Under the pieces are notes generated by a model. That model searched no databases and had not been told where the DNA came from. It was given only the letters and a program-made list of their open reading frames with translations. A DNA stretch of 64,000 bases from positions 124,001 to 188,000 of the forward strand of contig NZ_JAGQEE010000005.1 of assembly GCF_018304945.1 (NCBI RefSeq), given 5' to 3'. A program made the position numbers and the translations under genes. Shown piece by piece: positions 8,846 through 18,455 of the stretch (position 1 is its first letter; each line of letters starts with the position of its first letter). This DNA is from Collimonas humicola. Lineage in GTDB: Bacteria > Pseudomonadota > Gammaproteobacteria > Burkholderiales > Burkholderiaceae_D.

Positions 8846-10004
8846 TCGCGCCGCGATGCCCGACGACGACGGCTTCAGTGCGAGCCTGGATTTCCAGGCT
8901 TTTTACGTTGCCGCCGGTGAGCGTGCCGAGAAATGCGACCAGATCGCGCTTTTCATCCGCGCTTAAGTGCAGCGGCTTAAGCAAGCTGTCTTTGCCGGGA
9001 TTGTCTATGCCTCCGCGCTCATAAAACTCGACAACCTGCTCCAGGCTGGTCAGCGAGCCATCGTGCATATAGGGAGCCGTGAGCGCAATGTTGCGCAAGG
9101 TCGGCGTGCGGTAGGCGCCGCGGTCGGCGGCATTGTGCGTGACTTCGTAGCGGCCGGCATCGCCTGGCGCCGGCTCGGACACGCTCTGCAAGGTGCGCTC
9201 GTCCATGTCGACACGCAGGCCGGGTACAAGCTGGATGCTGCGTTTTTCCGCGATTTTTTCCGTGCCGGGCAACCGGCCGATCCCGGTGTTGTGAAAGCGG
9301 CCGTCGGTAAACAACGCGCTTTTCTCGCCGATGCCGTGGCAGGCGATGCAGTTGGCCTTGCCGGAAAAAATCCGGAAACCGGCTTGCTCGCTGCTATCCA
9401 TGGCGGCGCTTTCCTGGCCGAAGTACCAGCGGTCGAAACGGGAATTGCCCGATAGCAGAGTGCGCTCATAACCCGCCAGGGCGGCGCCAATTGTTTCCTG
9501 GCTGGCTTCCAGGCCGTTGAATGCGGTTTCGAACATGCCCCGGTAGTCCGCCATGGCTTTGATTTTACGGATCACATGATCGGCGGAAGGATTCGCCATC
9601 TCATCGGCGGCCAGCAAGGGACCCCACGCCTGGCTTTCCAGGTTGGCTGCACGGCCGTCGTGAAACAGCTGCCTTACATAGGCGACGTTAAGCAGGGTAG
9701 GGGCGTTGCGGCGCAGGCTTTGTCCTTCGAAGCCGATGGGGGTCGCCAGTTCATTGGATGTGAATCCCTGCTCAGGGACGTGGCACATGGCGCAGGACAT
9801 GGTGTCGTTATACGACAGACGCCTGTCCATGAACAGCTTGCGGCCCAGCGCGATCTTCGCCGGCGGTGGAAAATCGGCGGGCGACTGCGTGAGCGGAGGC
9901 AGGCCGAACATGCTATCGGGGGCCGCCGGAATTTTTTCATCGGCGCGCCGGCATGCGCTCAAGAGGCAGGCCAGCAGGAAGAGCGCGACCAGCGGGAATT
10001 TCAT
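8832..10004 (-). CDS. MauG/CcpA-family di-haem cytochrome c peroxidase-like lipoprotein
   Basis: A 390-residue periplasmic di-haem protein. The N-terminus is a lipoprotein signal (MKFPLVALFLLACLLSAC). Two haem c sites are seen, CAMCH and CIACH, about 150 residues apart as in MauG and bacterial cytochrome c peroxidases. FMDRRLSYNDTMSC and RTPTLRNIALTAPYMHDGS are typical of the family. It is third in an operon behind the methanethiol oxidase-like gene and the SCO gene; the SCO stop and this start overlap as ATGA. MauG enzymes mature tryptophylquinone cofactors in partner proteins, so the likely role is maturation of, or electron transfer from, the SBP56-type enzyme. Confidence 0.9.
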   Translation of the reverse strand: MKFPLVALFLLACLLSACRRADEKIPAAPDSMFGLPPLTQSPADFPPPAKIALGRKLFMDRRLSYNDTMSCAMCHVPEQGFTSNELATPIGFEGQSLRRNAPTLLNVAYVRQLFHDGRAANLESQAWGPLLAADEMANPSADHVIRKIKAMADYRGMFETAFNGLEASQETIGAALAGYERTLLSGNSRFDRWYFGQESAAMDSSEQAGFRIFSGKANCIACHGIGEKSALFTDGRFHNTGIGRLPGTEKIAEKRSIQLVPGLRVDMDERTLQSVSEPAPGDAGRYEVTHNAADRGAYRTPTLRNIALTAPYMHDGSLTSLEQVVEFYERGGIDNPGKDSLLKPLHLSADEKRDLVAFLGTLTGGNVKSLEIQARTEAVVVGHRGAIRKP

Positions 10005-10741
10005 CGTTTGATGTTCTGCTCCATCAGCAAGGTCTGGATGTCGTTGAACATCATTTCTTGCCGCAGGAAGGCGGGGCTGTATATTTCGCGGACCTGGCCG
10101 TGCGCATCGATCAGGAACACCTTGAGCATATGGCTCAGCAATGGAATCCGCTGGCCGGCCGGCTGCGCAACCGCCACCGAGACATCTTGCCCGAAGCCTT
10201 CCAGCAGCGGCAGCAAGTCGCTGCGCGTGCGGCTGGTCAGGAAATGCCATGGCACGCCACTGGTATCGCGCGCGTCTTTGCCGCCATAGTTGCGCATGGC
10301 CTCCGGCGTATCGTATTGCGGATCGAAACTCATGCTGACAAAGCGCACCTTGTCGCGCATGCCGGGGTTGCCTTCGATGGATTTCTTCAGGTTATGGAAA
10401 GTCGCGTAAGCCAGGGGACAGCCTCGGGCATCGGTGCAGTAGGTATAGATGAAAGAGAAGAGCGTGATTCTGCCGGTGGTGTAACGCGACAATTTTTGCC
10501 GGCTGCCGTCGCTGTCGAGCACCTGCCCCTCGGGCGCGCTCAGGATCCGCTGCAGCTGGTAAGTGCCGGCGGGAGGTGCTGCAAAGCCGCTGCGTTCCAG
10601 CCCCAGCGCACTGCTTGTGCAAGCCAGCAGAGCGAGCGAGAGCGCCGGCATGGCTGCAGCCGGCAGCCGGCGGCCATGCGGGACGGAGCGGAGGCTGCTG
10701 CTTCGATGGCGCAGATGCTGCGAGAAAATGCCGAAGCTCAA
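10001..10741 (-). CDS. SCO1/SenC-family copper chaperone-like protein
   Basis: A 246-residue thioredoxin-fold protein of the SCO1/SenC family, exported to the periplasm. The metal/redox region reads FIYTYCTDARGCPLAYA, so the two Cys are five residues apart instead of the usual three; the conserved His lies later in LLSHMLKVFLID. I placed the start at a TTG (10741-10739) that overlaps the upstream stop as TTGA, with AGGA six bases before it. The first ATG (10651) has no ribosome site and would remove the basic residues before the hydrophobic signal MPALSLALLACTSS. The stop overlaps the MauG-like start as ATGA. It probably supplies copper to the SBP56-type enzyme. Confidence 0.85.
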   Translation of the reverse strand: MSFGIFSQHLRHRSSSLRSVPHGRRLPAAAMPALSLALLACTSSALGLERSGFAAPPAGTYQLQRILSAPEGQVLDSDGSRQKLSRYTTGRITLFSFIYTYCTDARGCPLAYATFHNLKKSIEGNPGMRDKVRFVSMSFDPQYDTPEAMRNYGGKDARDTSGVPWHFLTSRTRSDLLPLLEGFGQDVSVAVAQPAGQRIPLLSHMLKVFLIDAHGQVREIYSPAFLRQEMMFNDIQTLLMEQNIKR

Positions 10742-12045
10742 GAAAGGTCCTGGGACGACTTTGCGCCGAACTTGATATGGTGCGCCCGGCCCAGTTTCAG
10801 TTTGTAGAAGTCCAGCGACCATTGTTCCTGCAGCTGCTTGCCGTTCCAGCTGAACAGTTTCAGGAATTGTTCGTCATCCGCGCCCTTCTTGTCCCAGTTG
10901 GCCAGCAGGGAACTGCTGACGTAGACGCGCTTGCCGTCCCAGCTCTGCGACACCATGTTCGCTTGCGCTCCGGTATGCTTGGCGTAGATTTCTTTCGGCG
11001 CTTCCGGATTGCGGAGGTCGAAGTAGCGCGTCATGCCGTCCATGAAAGTGTTGACCCACAGGCCTTTGCCATCGGCGCTGATCGAGATGTCGACCGGCAG
11101 CGGCACCTTGGCCGGGTCGCCGATGTTCCCCACGTCTTTGGCCTGCCATTCGCCGCGCGCATCTTTTTTCACCAGCCACAGCTTCGAGGTCAGCGCTGTG
11201 GCGGTGATCGCCCAGTCGTCGCCATCTTTCAGCGACCAGCGCACCTCCAGCGGGGCGCCCGGCACCTGCATGATTTTTTCCGGCTGCATGGTTTTCAGGT
11301 TCCACATCACCATGGTGTTGCCGAAGTGTTTCATGGCTGTCGGATCCTTGAGCAGCTTGCCGAAATCCATCATGTAGTTATTCCAGCCGGTAAAGCTGGA
11401 TGTCAGCAGCGCGTTCATGGCGGGATTGATGCCGATATCGTAGCCGTAGCCATCGCCGCCCTGCGTGGTCGGCATGTTGTACTTGCTCAGGAATTCGCCT
11501 TTGTTGTTGTACAGCGCCATGCCGGTAGCGCCGCCGTGGTCCTTGCTGTTGGAGAGCGCGCCGACCAGCATGCGGCCCGGCAGCGCATAGAAGGTATGCG
11601 GTCCTACCAGCCCCGATTTGCCGGCAAAGTCGCTGATGGTCTTGATCAGTTTCGGCCTGGCCGGATCGCTGTGGATATCGAACACGTAGATCTTGTTGTC
11701 ATCCAGGCCGCCGGCCCAGAGAAAGCGCCGGTCGTCGGTAAAGCCGGTGTGATGGGCCTCGCCGCGCGCGCCCACGGAGATGGTGGCGATCACTTTGCCG
11801 TAGTTTTTAGAGGATGGATTGACATCCACCGTCACCAGTTTGTCGAAGCCGTCTCCCACGCCGCGTACGCCGAGGGTCCAGACGTAGGCAAAATCTTCCT
11901 GGCCCTTGATCAGATTGGACATGTAGGGGGAGTTGCAGGTTTCATCCGCCGCGACCGGCCGGCTGGCGAATGTGCCGCAAACAAGGATCGCCGCGCAACT
12001 CAAGGTCGCTGCGAGAGAGTATTTCCCGAAGTAGCTGTTAGCCAT
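10738..12045 (-). CDS. mtoX: SBP56-family methanethiol oxidase (selenium-binding protein family)
   Basis: A 435-residue exported protein of the selenium-binding protein (SBP56/SELENBP1) family. Residues 1-33 form a signal peptide ending SRPVAA. Family blocks seen are GEAHHTGFTDDRRFLWAGG, DDNKIYVFDI, KGLWVNTFMDGMTRYFDL, YVSSSLLANWD and a C-terminal GRAHHIKFG; the His residues in these are the expected copper ligands. Bacterial members oxidise methanethiol to formaldehyde, sulfide and peroxide in the periplasm. The downstream SCO1 and MauG genes, both translationally coupled, match the neighbourhood described for the Hyphomicrobium mtoX gene. This sequence is somewhat divergent, so the substrate is inferred. 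It is first in its operon, divergent from an arsR gene. Confidence 0.82.
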   Translation of the reverse strand: MANSYFGKYSLAATLSCAAILVCGTFASRPVAADETCNSPYMSNLIKGQEDFAYVWTLGVRGVGDGFDKLVTVDVNPSSKNYGKVIATISVGARGEAHHTGFTDDRRFLWAGGLDDNKIYVFDIHSDPARPKLIKTISDFAGKSGLVGPHTFYALPGRMLVGALSNSKDHGGATGMALYNNKGEFLSKYNMPTTQGGDGYGYDIGINPAMNALLTSSFTGWNNYMMDFGKLLKDPTAMKHFGNTMVMWNLKTMQPEKIMQVPGAPLEVRWSLKDGDDWAITATALTSKLWLVKKDARGEWQAKDVGNIGDPAKVPLPVDISISADGKGLWVNTFMDGMTRYFDLRNPEAPKEIYAKHTGAQANMVSQSWDGKRVYVSSSLLANWDKKGADDEQFLKLFSWNGKQLQEQWSLDFYKLKLGRAHHIKFGAKSSQDLS

Positions 12046-12336
12046 TGCCTGCCTTTGAAATCAATGAATAGGATGAATCCCTTGGATTTCTTGGATCGAA
12101 ACCGAGGAAATACTAACTCGTATCATATTGTCATCATAGCTGCCAGAATTGACAGGGTGCCGGATCTGTTCGCAAGCGCTGTTACAGAAGCTTCCCTGGT
12201 TTCGGGTGGTGATCGCGCCTGATCGCGTATTTGATTACGCATTTGATCGCGCATTTGATGCGACAAATAGCTTGATTTTTTACTTTTTCACGATTAAGAT
12301 AATTAACAAATAAGCTAATAGATTGGTTGGTGAAAA
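12046..12336. promoter_or_regulatory. Divergent mtoX/arsR control region
   Basis: A 291-bp spacer between two divergent genes. A promoter for arsR is seen as TTGATT (12272-12277), 17 bases, TAAGAT (12295-12300). Directly upstream of the -35 box are 12-bp tandem repeats (listed separately). The part towards mtoX is AT-rich but shows no clear promoter to my eye. Confidence 0.5.
12210..12267. repeat. 12-bp imperfect tandem repeats next to the arsR promoter
   Basis: Units with the pattern TGATCGCGCATT follow each other: 12210-12219 (10 bp, TGATCGCGCC), 12220-12231 (TGATCGCGTATT), 12232-12243 (TGATTACGCATT), 12244-12255 (TGATCGCGCATT) and a degenerate 12256-12267 (TGATGCGACAAA). The last unit ends 4 bases before the arsR -35 box. 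The placement suggests a regulator-binding array, but no regulator is identified. Confidence 0.75.
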
Positions 12337-12663
12337 ATGGCAGCATCTCTCGACAAGATCTTTGAAGCGCTGGCTTCGTCGCCAAGACGCCAGATCCTGG
12401 CATACCTTACCGAGGCTGAACTCAGCACGTCTGAACTTGCCGAGCGCTTTTCGATGAGCGCGCCGGCGATTTCGCGGCACCTGTCGGTGCTGGAGGCGGC
12501 CGAACTGGTGACCAGCGAACGCAAAGGACAGTTCGTTCTCTACAAGCTCAACGCTGACAGCCTGGTCAACAGCCTCACCGGTTATGCGCTGGAACTCTGT
12601 CCGGTAGGCCGTCCGCTCAAGCAGGAATCCCGCGTCATTGCCAAACGCCGCAAGGCTGAATAA
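12337..12663 (+). CDS. ArsR-family winged-helix regulator
   Basis: A 108-residue ArsR-type transcriptional regulator. The winged helix covers about residues 5-80: FEALASSPRRQILAYL, LSTSELAERFSMSAPAISRHLSVLEAAELV (recognition helix) and the wing RKGQFVLYKL. No paired cysteines of a classical metal site are visible; the single Cys is in ELCPVG near the end, so it may sense something other than metal. It is divergent from mtoX and followed 13 bases later by a cupin-DUF2867 gene on the same strand, which it probably controls along with itself. Confidence 0.92.
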   Translation: MAASLDKIFEALASSPRRQILAYLTEAELSTSELAERFSMSAPAISRHLSVLEAAELVTSERKGQFVLYKLNADSLVNSLTGYALELCPVGRPLKQESRVIAKRRKAE

Positions 12664-12676
12664 TCGAGAATATCCA

Positions 12677-14098
12677 ATGCCAAGCCTGACTCAGGTTGTC
12701 GATACCTTCCCGTCCGTCAGGATTCCCTCTGAATCCGGCGGTTTGGCCGTAGAAGTGTGCTTGATCGCTCAAATGGGCCACGGTGCAGGCAGCCACCTGT
12801 TTGCAAGCGTAGCCTCCAGGCAGCGGCAGCATGGCGCTTTTGTGGATGAACTCGATGAGCCCTCCGTCAAACTGGGCGGGACCAATTTTCCCAAAGGCGA
12901 CGCCACTTCTCTGTATTCGTTTGCTGTCGGTCCCGCTGGACATCCGTTTCACCGCCATGCCGGCCATCGCATCTTTACCGCGGTGTCCGGCAGCGGCGGT
13001 GCGCAATTGCGCTTTTCCAGCGTGTCGACGCAGCAGATTGCAGAGGATCCGCGCAATTTTGTCAGGGCGCTGCGTTTTATCAATATTCCGCCGGACTGTA
13101 TGTTCACAGTACGTTTCGGGGGTGAGACCTGGCATCAGTTTTCTCCTTTATCTCGCAAATCCATGCATCCGGCATTCTTTGCGCTTTCTTGCCATACCAA
13201 TGAGCTGGGCGGGAATTTGCCGCATGACTTGAAGCAAAAGGTCTTGGCTAACGAGGCTAGTATTCCGGCATTGACCGAGCTGCTGCCGCCCGAGGTTGCG
13301 GCGCTTCTTGACGCACAAGAATTTGATGCGGCATCGATCCCGGCGACAACTCTGTCGCTGGAGGCGCCGCCAGGAACTTTGCGTCGCGTGCTCTGCAATG
13401 CCGCAAGGAGCAGCGTGGGCTGGCTGCGCGGAGCATGGAGTTCGTGGCAGGGAGCATCCGGTTTCTTGTCTTACGGCGGCTCTGGCCGCGCCGTCAGGGA
13501 ACTCAAGGCTGCGCCTGCGGGCTCCTTGCTGAACCAGCAGCTTGCCGGCATGCCGGTGCATCATGACGATACATTTGCCGTGCGGATCACTGGCGCCGGT
13601 TTCAAAGACGCCAGCGCCGCGCAATTGCTGGCCTCTGTCCTGGAAGGCTTTTTACTTAACCGGCCGGGTGGCGTATCCAGCCTGATGGCGTTGCGCAACG
13701 CCTTGGTCAAGCCATTGGGCTTGCGTACTTCCCCGCTGGGATGTCCGGTTTCATCGCTCCTGTCCGCCGATATCGATACATTCTTTGCTAAGCGCTATCC
13801 GGTTTTCGACCAGTCGGTCAATCTTGCCGACACGCGGGCGCAAGTCATTCTTGGCGCTAACGACAAGCATCTGTTGTTCCGGTCATGCGTCGCCGTTGAA
13901 ATCGTTGACGAACATCATGTCGACATAACGCTTGGCACCCGTGTCCACTGCAAGAATCTGTTCGGCAGGTTTTACATGGGTGCTATTGCCTACACTCATC
14001 GCCGCTACGTCGCGCCAGCCATGCTAAGGCTGGCGGTGGAATTTGCGCTGGGGGAAGTGGAAGACTTTCAGATGGCCAGCCGGCTGGCGCCGGCCTGA
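12677..14098 (+). CDS. Cupin-like N-terminal domain fused to a DUF2867 domain
   Basis: A 473-residue protein of unknown function. The N-terminal half (about 1-180) has a cupin-type metal pattern: GHPFHRHAGHRIFTAVSGSG gives clustered His, and GGETWHQF gives a later His, with FINIPPDCMFTVRFG between. The C-terminal half (about 290-465) resembles DUF2867: MPVHHDDTFAVRIT, TLGTRVHCKNLFGRFYMGAI and HRRYVAPAMLRLAVEFAL. GAGA eight bases before the ATG at 12677 decides the start. It follows arsR with only 13 bases between, so the two form a pair. ArsR plus DUF2867 is a familiar pairing; the extra cupin part is unusual. It appears cytoplasmic. Confidence 0.7.
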   Translation: MPSLTQVVDTFPSVRIPSESGGLAVEVCLIAQMGHGAGSHLFASVASRQRQHGAFVDELDEPSVKLGGTNFPKGDATSLYSFAVGPAGHPFHRHAGHRIFTAVSGSGGAQLRFSSVSTQQIAEDPRNFVRALRFINIPPDCMFTVRFGGETWHQFSPLSRKSMHPAFFALSCHTNELGGNLPHDLKQKVLANEASIPALTELLPPEVAALLDAQEFDAASIPATTLSLEAPPGTLRRVLCNAARSSVGWLRGAWSSWQGASGFLSYGGSGRAVRELKAAPAGSLLNQQLAGMPVHHDDTFAVRITGAGFKDASAAQLLASVLEGFLLNRPGGVSSLMALRNALVKPLGLRTSPLGCPVSSLLSADIDTFFAKRYPVFDQSVNLADTRAQVILGANDKHLLFRSCVAVEIVDEHHVDITLGTRVHCKNLFGRFYMGAIAYTHRRYVAPAMLRLAVEFALGEVEDFQMASRLAPA

Positions 14099-14109
14099 GG
14101 TCTGCGGGA

Positions 14110-15228
14110 TCAGGGCGTGCGCGCAAATCCTTTCGCGGTAAGCCATGCCGCCATCAGGCTGAAATATTCGGGCGCATCAGGCGCCTGGGCGCTGAATGCC
14201 TTGGGGTCGATTTGAAATTCGAGCGGCGCGGACAGCATCATGTCGTGATCCGCGCCGGCGATCACTGCGGTGTCGATATTGGGATGCCGCGACGCGTTTT
14301 TCCGCAGGATCTCCGCGGACAGTCTAGCCGGCACCCATGGGTCGTTTGCGCCATAAATGACCAGGGCAGGCGCGTGCACTGACGCGAGCGTCCTTAACGG
14401 GTCGTGCCTGATTTCTTTCGCCCAGCGCGATTTGTCGGGATCCTGGAAGGTCTTGCCAAGATAGGTAAGGTCAAACCACGGCTTGCCGACGACCGCATCG
14501 AGCCTGGCCTGTGCGCTCGCGCGATCGAGCCTGCCTCGCTCGAAATCGTCGACCGCTGTCCGCGCTGCGACGGCCATGGCTACATCGGCTTCCGAATAGC
14601 CTTTTATCCGCAATATGTTCGCTACCGCGAAATTCATCTGCACGTCCGGCGTGGTCATCGGCGCTGAAATGGAGATGGCAAAGGCGGTTTCCGGATTGCG
14701 GGCCGCGGCAAGCAGCGATAGCCATCCTCCCTGGCTAAGCCCCCAAAAGCCGATGCGCTTGGGGTCGATCCGGGCATCGCGCGCGAGCATCCGCTGCGCC
14801 GCGATGCCATCATCCGCCAAGACGTCATAGTCGCTGTCGGCGAGGATGCCGCCCGATTTTCCGCTGCCGCGCCGGTCGTAAACAAATACGGCGACGCCGA
14901 GCGCAGGCAGGGCCTGTATCACATGGCGATAGAGTGCCTGATCCCGGGTCGGCACCGAGGCGGCATGCAAGACCACCACGGCCGGTACTTTGTCCGGGCG
15001 CTGCGGAACGTAAAGCGTCCCGCTGAGTTCGACCTAGCCGTTATTGAAGTGTTCTTCCGTCACCGTGGGCGATGTCGATGCCGGCGCGCTCCATAAGGCT
15101 GCCGGACTGGGCGGTTTGTCCTGTGCCTGTGCTTTGACCGCGGGCGCCAGCGCGGCTGCCAGGATGAGCGTGATTGCGCCCAAGGCGCTGGAAAATTTTT
15201 TTGACCTTGAAATATCACGTGACGCCAC
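14110..15228 (-). pseudogene. Exported alpha/beta hydrolase gene broken by an in-frame amber codon
   Basis: Read as one frame of 373 codons this is an exported alpha/beta hydrolase, but codon 65 is TAG (15034-15036). The part before it has a GTG start (15228) with AAGGAG eight bases upstream, a signal peptide (KKFSSALGAITLILAAALAP) and EEHFNNG. Directly after the stop the frame continues VELSGTLYVPQRPDK, then VVLHAASVPTRDQ, the nucleophile elbow GFWGLSQGGW, VIYGANDPWVPA and GADHDMM. NNG-x-VELSGTLYVP is a normal junction in this family, so one base change (for instance GAG to TAG) explains the break. It could also be a sequencing error or be read through. The second half from 14979 lacks a signal peptide. 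Confidence 0.8.
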
Positions 15229-15806
15229 TCTGTCATCTCCTTGGCATGAGGCCGCTGCATGCTTCCATACGATGTCGTTTGACTGGCGCGGGCCTGATGG
15301 GGCGGGGAATGATGTTCGCTGCATCCCCATCGAATAGTTTCATTATGGCAAATGTTTGTCGTCTCCGGCAGCGGATTGTTCAGGCTAAATGCTTTTTTTG
15401 CCCGTTTTATTGCAATTTCGGCTGCTGCGATGCCGGCAACGGCAGCTGTCTGTATAATCTCGCACTTCGTTTTGTACGCATATCACGCTGGCATCCGCGC
15501 TTCAGGTTTGCATTTATACTGGGCCTGCGGGGTAGTTCATCGGCATATCCGGCTGGCGTTATCCACCTTGATCATATGACCTTTATCAGCGTTTGCGGCA
15601 GCTAGACCCTGTCGGCCAATGTCTTTGCCGGCGGCGTTTGCTGTCCGTCGCCTGCTTCAGCCGTTTCGTCAGCGGCGGATTTCGACATGTTTCCTGTCGC
15701 CGGCGGTGAATGCCAGGCATTGCGCCGCGGGTCGGCCTATGATGAATGATGAATTGCATGTCCGTGGGCGACCGCCCCCGGCAAACAGAGAGCAAGAGTT
15801 TACACA
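15229..15806. other. Gene-free stretch, 578 bp
   Basis: I find no supported gene, RNA or terminator here. A short frame at 15352-15579 (+) is hydrophobic in parts but has no ribosome site. I looked for a preQ1 riboswitch in front of queE and did not see the compact pseudoknot or its A-rich tail. Confidence 0.4.
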
Positions 15807-16442
15807 GTGACTTACAGCATCAAGGAAATTTTCTACACACTACAGGGCGAAGGCACGCATGCCGGCCGTCCTGCAGTGTTTTGCCGTTTCAGCGGTTGCA
15901 ATCTGTGGAGCGGGCGGGAAGAAGACCGCAGCACGGCGGTCTGCCAGTTCTGCGACACCGATTTCGTCGGCACCGACGGCGAGGGCGGCGGCAAGTTCAA
16001 GACCAGCGCTGCGCTGGCCGACACCATCAATGCGCTTTGGCCGACGACTTACACCGGCAGCAAATTCGTGGTGTTTACCGGCGGCGAACCTTTGCTGCAG
16101 CTGGACGCGGCGCTGGTCGACAGCATGCACGCGGCCGGCTTTGAAATCGCCATCGAGACCAACGGCACGCTGGAGCCGCCGCCCGGCATCGACTGGATTT
16201 GCGTCAGCCCGAAGATGGGTTCTGTGCTCAAGCTGCGCAAGGGCAATGAGCTGAAGGTTGTGATCCCGCAGCTCGGCCAGTCGCTGGCGGCATATGAATC
16301 GCTTGATTTCGATCATTTCTATGTGCAGGCCATGGATGGCCCGCAACAGGCGCAGAATATCCAGTTGGCCATCGAGACCTGCAAACGCAATCCGAAATGG
16401 AAACTGAGTCTGCAGACCCACAAGCTGCTGCAGATTCCCTGA
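15807..16442 (+). CDS. queE: 7-carboxy-7-deazaguanine synthase QueE
   Basis: A 211-residue radical SAM enzyme that converts 6-carboxytetrahydropterin to 7-carboxy-7-deazaguanine in queuosine synthesis. The iron-sulfur cysteines have the C-x14-C-x2-C spacing of the Burkholderia-type enzyme: CNLWSG, then CQFCDTDF. EIFYTLQGEGTHAGRPAVF before it and FTGGEPLL after it (the SAM-binding GGE) are diagnostic, as is the late DWICVSPK. GAGAGCAAGAG precedes the GTG/ATG region at 15807. queD follows 27 bases later, so the two steps are co-expressed. Confidence 0.96.
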   Translation: MTYSIKEIFYTLQGEGTHAGRPAVFCRFSGCNLWSGREEDRSTAVCQFCDTDFVGTDGEGGGKFKTSAALADTINALWPTTYTGSKFVVFTGGEPLLQLDAALVDSMHAAGFEIAIETNGTLEPPPGIDWICVSPKMGSVLKLRKGNELKVVIPQLGQSLAAYESLDFDHFYVQAMDGPQQAQNIQLAIETCKRNPKWKLSLQTHKLLQIP

Positions 16443-16469
16443 ACCGATTTTATAAAGAAACGATTACCT

Positions 16470-16919
16470 ATGCTGACCATCACCCGCAAGCTGGAATTCG
16501 ACGCCGGACACCGGATTCCCGACCACAAGAGCCAATGCCGCAACCTGCACGGCCACCGCTACACCCTGGAAATCACCCTGGTGGGGGCGGTCATTGAAGT
16601 CGAAGGCAGTTCCGACAACGGCATGATCATGGACTTCTCTGACATCAAGACCCTGGCCAAGCAGCATCTGGTGGATGTCTGGGACCATGCTTTCCTGGTC
16701 TACGAAAAGGACGCTGCGGTACGCGATTTCCTGGCCACGCTGCCGAATCACAAGACGGTCGTGATCGACCGCATCCCGACTGTCGAGAACCTGGCGCGTA
16801 CGGCTTTCGATATCCTGAAAGCCGCATACAAGGATCACTTCGGCACCGGCCTGCATCTGCAAAAACTGGTGCTGCATGAAACGCCGAATTGCTGGGCCGA
16901 GATTTCCGAAGACCGCTGA
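16470..16919 (+). CDS. queD: 6-carboxy-5,6,7,8-tetrahydropterin synthase QueD
   Basis: A 149-residue enzyme of the 6-pyruvoyl-tetrahydropterin synthase family, which makes 6-carboxytetrahydropterin from dihydroneopterin triphosphate, the step before QueE. The zinc ligands are seen in FDAGHRIPDH and NLHGHRY, with the catalytic Cys in SQCRNLHGH. DFSDIKTLAKQHLVDVWDHAFL and the C-terminal HETPNCWAEI are typical. It lies between queE and tadA, all on the same strand; both queuosine and inosine are wobble-base modifications of tRNA, which may be why they are neighbours. Confidence 0.95.
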   Translation: MLTITRKLEFDAGHRIPDHKSQCRNLHGHRYTLEITLVGAVIEVEGSSDNGMIMDFSDIKTLAKQHLVDVWDHAFLVYEKDAAVRDFLATLPNHKTVVIDRIPTVENLARTAFDILKAAYKDHFGTGLHLQKLVLHETPNCWAEISEDR

Positions 16920-16989
16920 CCGCTGTCTTTTCGGGCTGTTTTTCGGTGCTGTTTTTTCGCGCTGTTTTTTCGATTAAGTTATCCCCTGA

Positions 16990-18404
<1,415 letters not shown>

Positions 18405-18455
18405 AGCCTTCAACGACGCGAGCGGCCAGCTGCCGAGGCAGAGCGGCCGGCGCCG

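Noticed and set aside
10576-12222. A 548-codon open frame on the plus strand
   Set aside because: Antisense to mtoX and the SCO gene; no ribosome site or recognisable protein.
15600-15806. A preQ1 riboswitch in front of queE
   Set aside because: I could not find the short hairpin plus A-rich pseudoknot tail.
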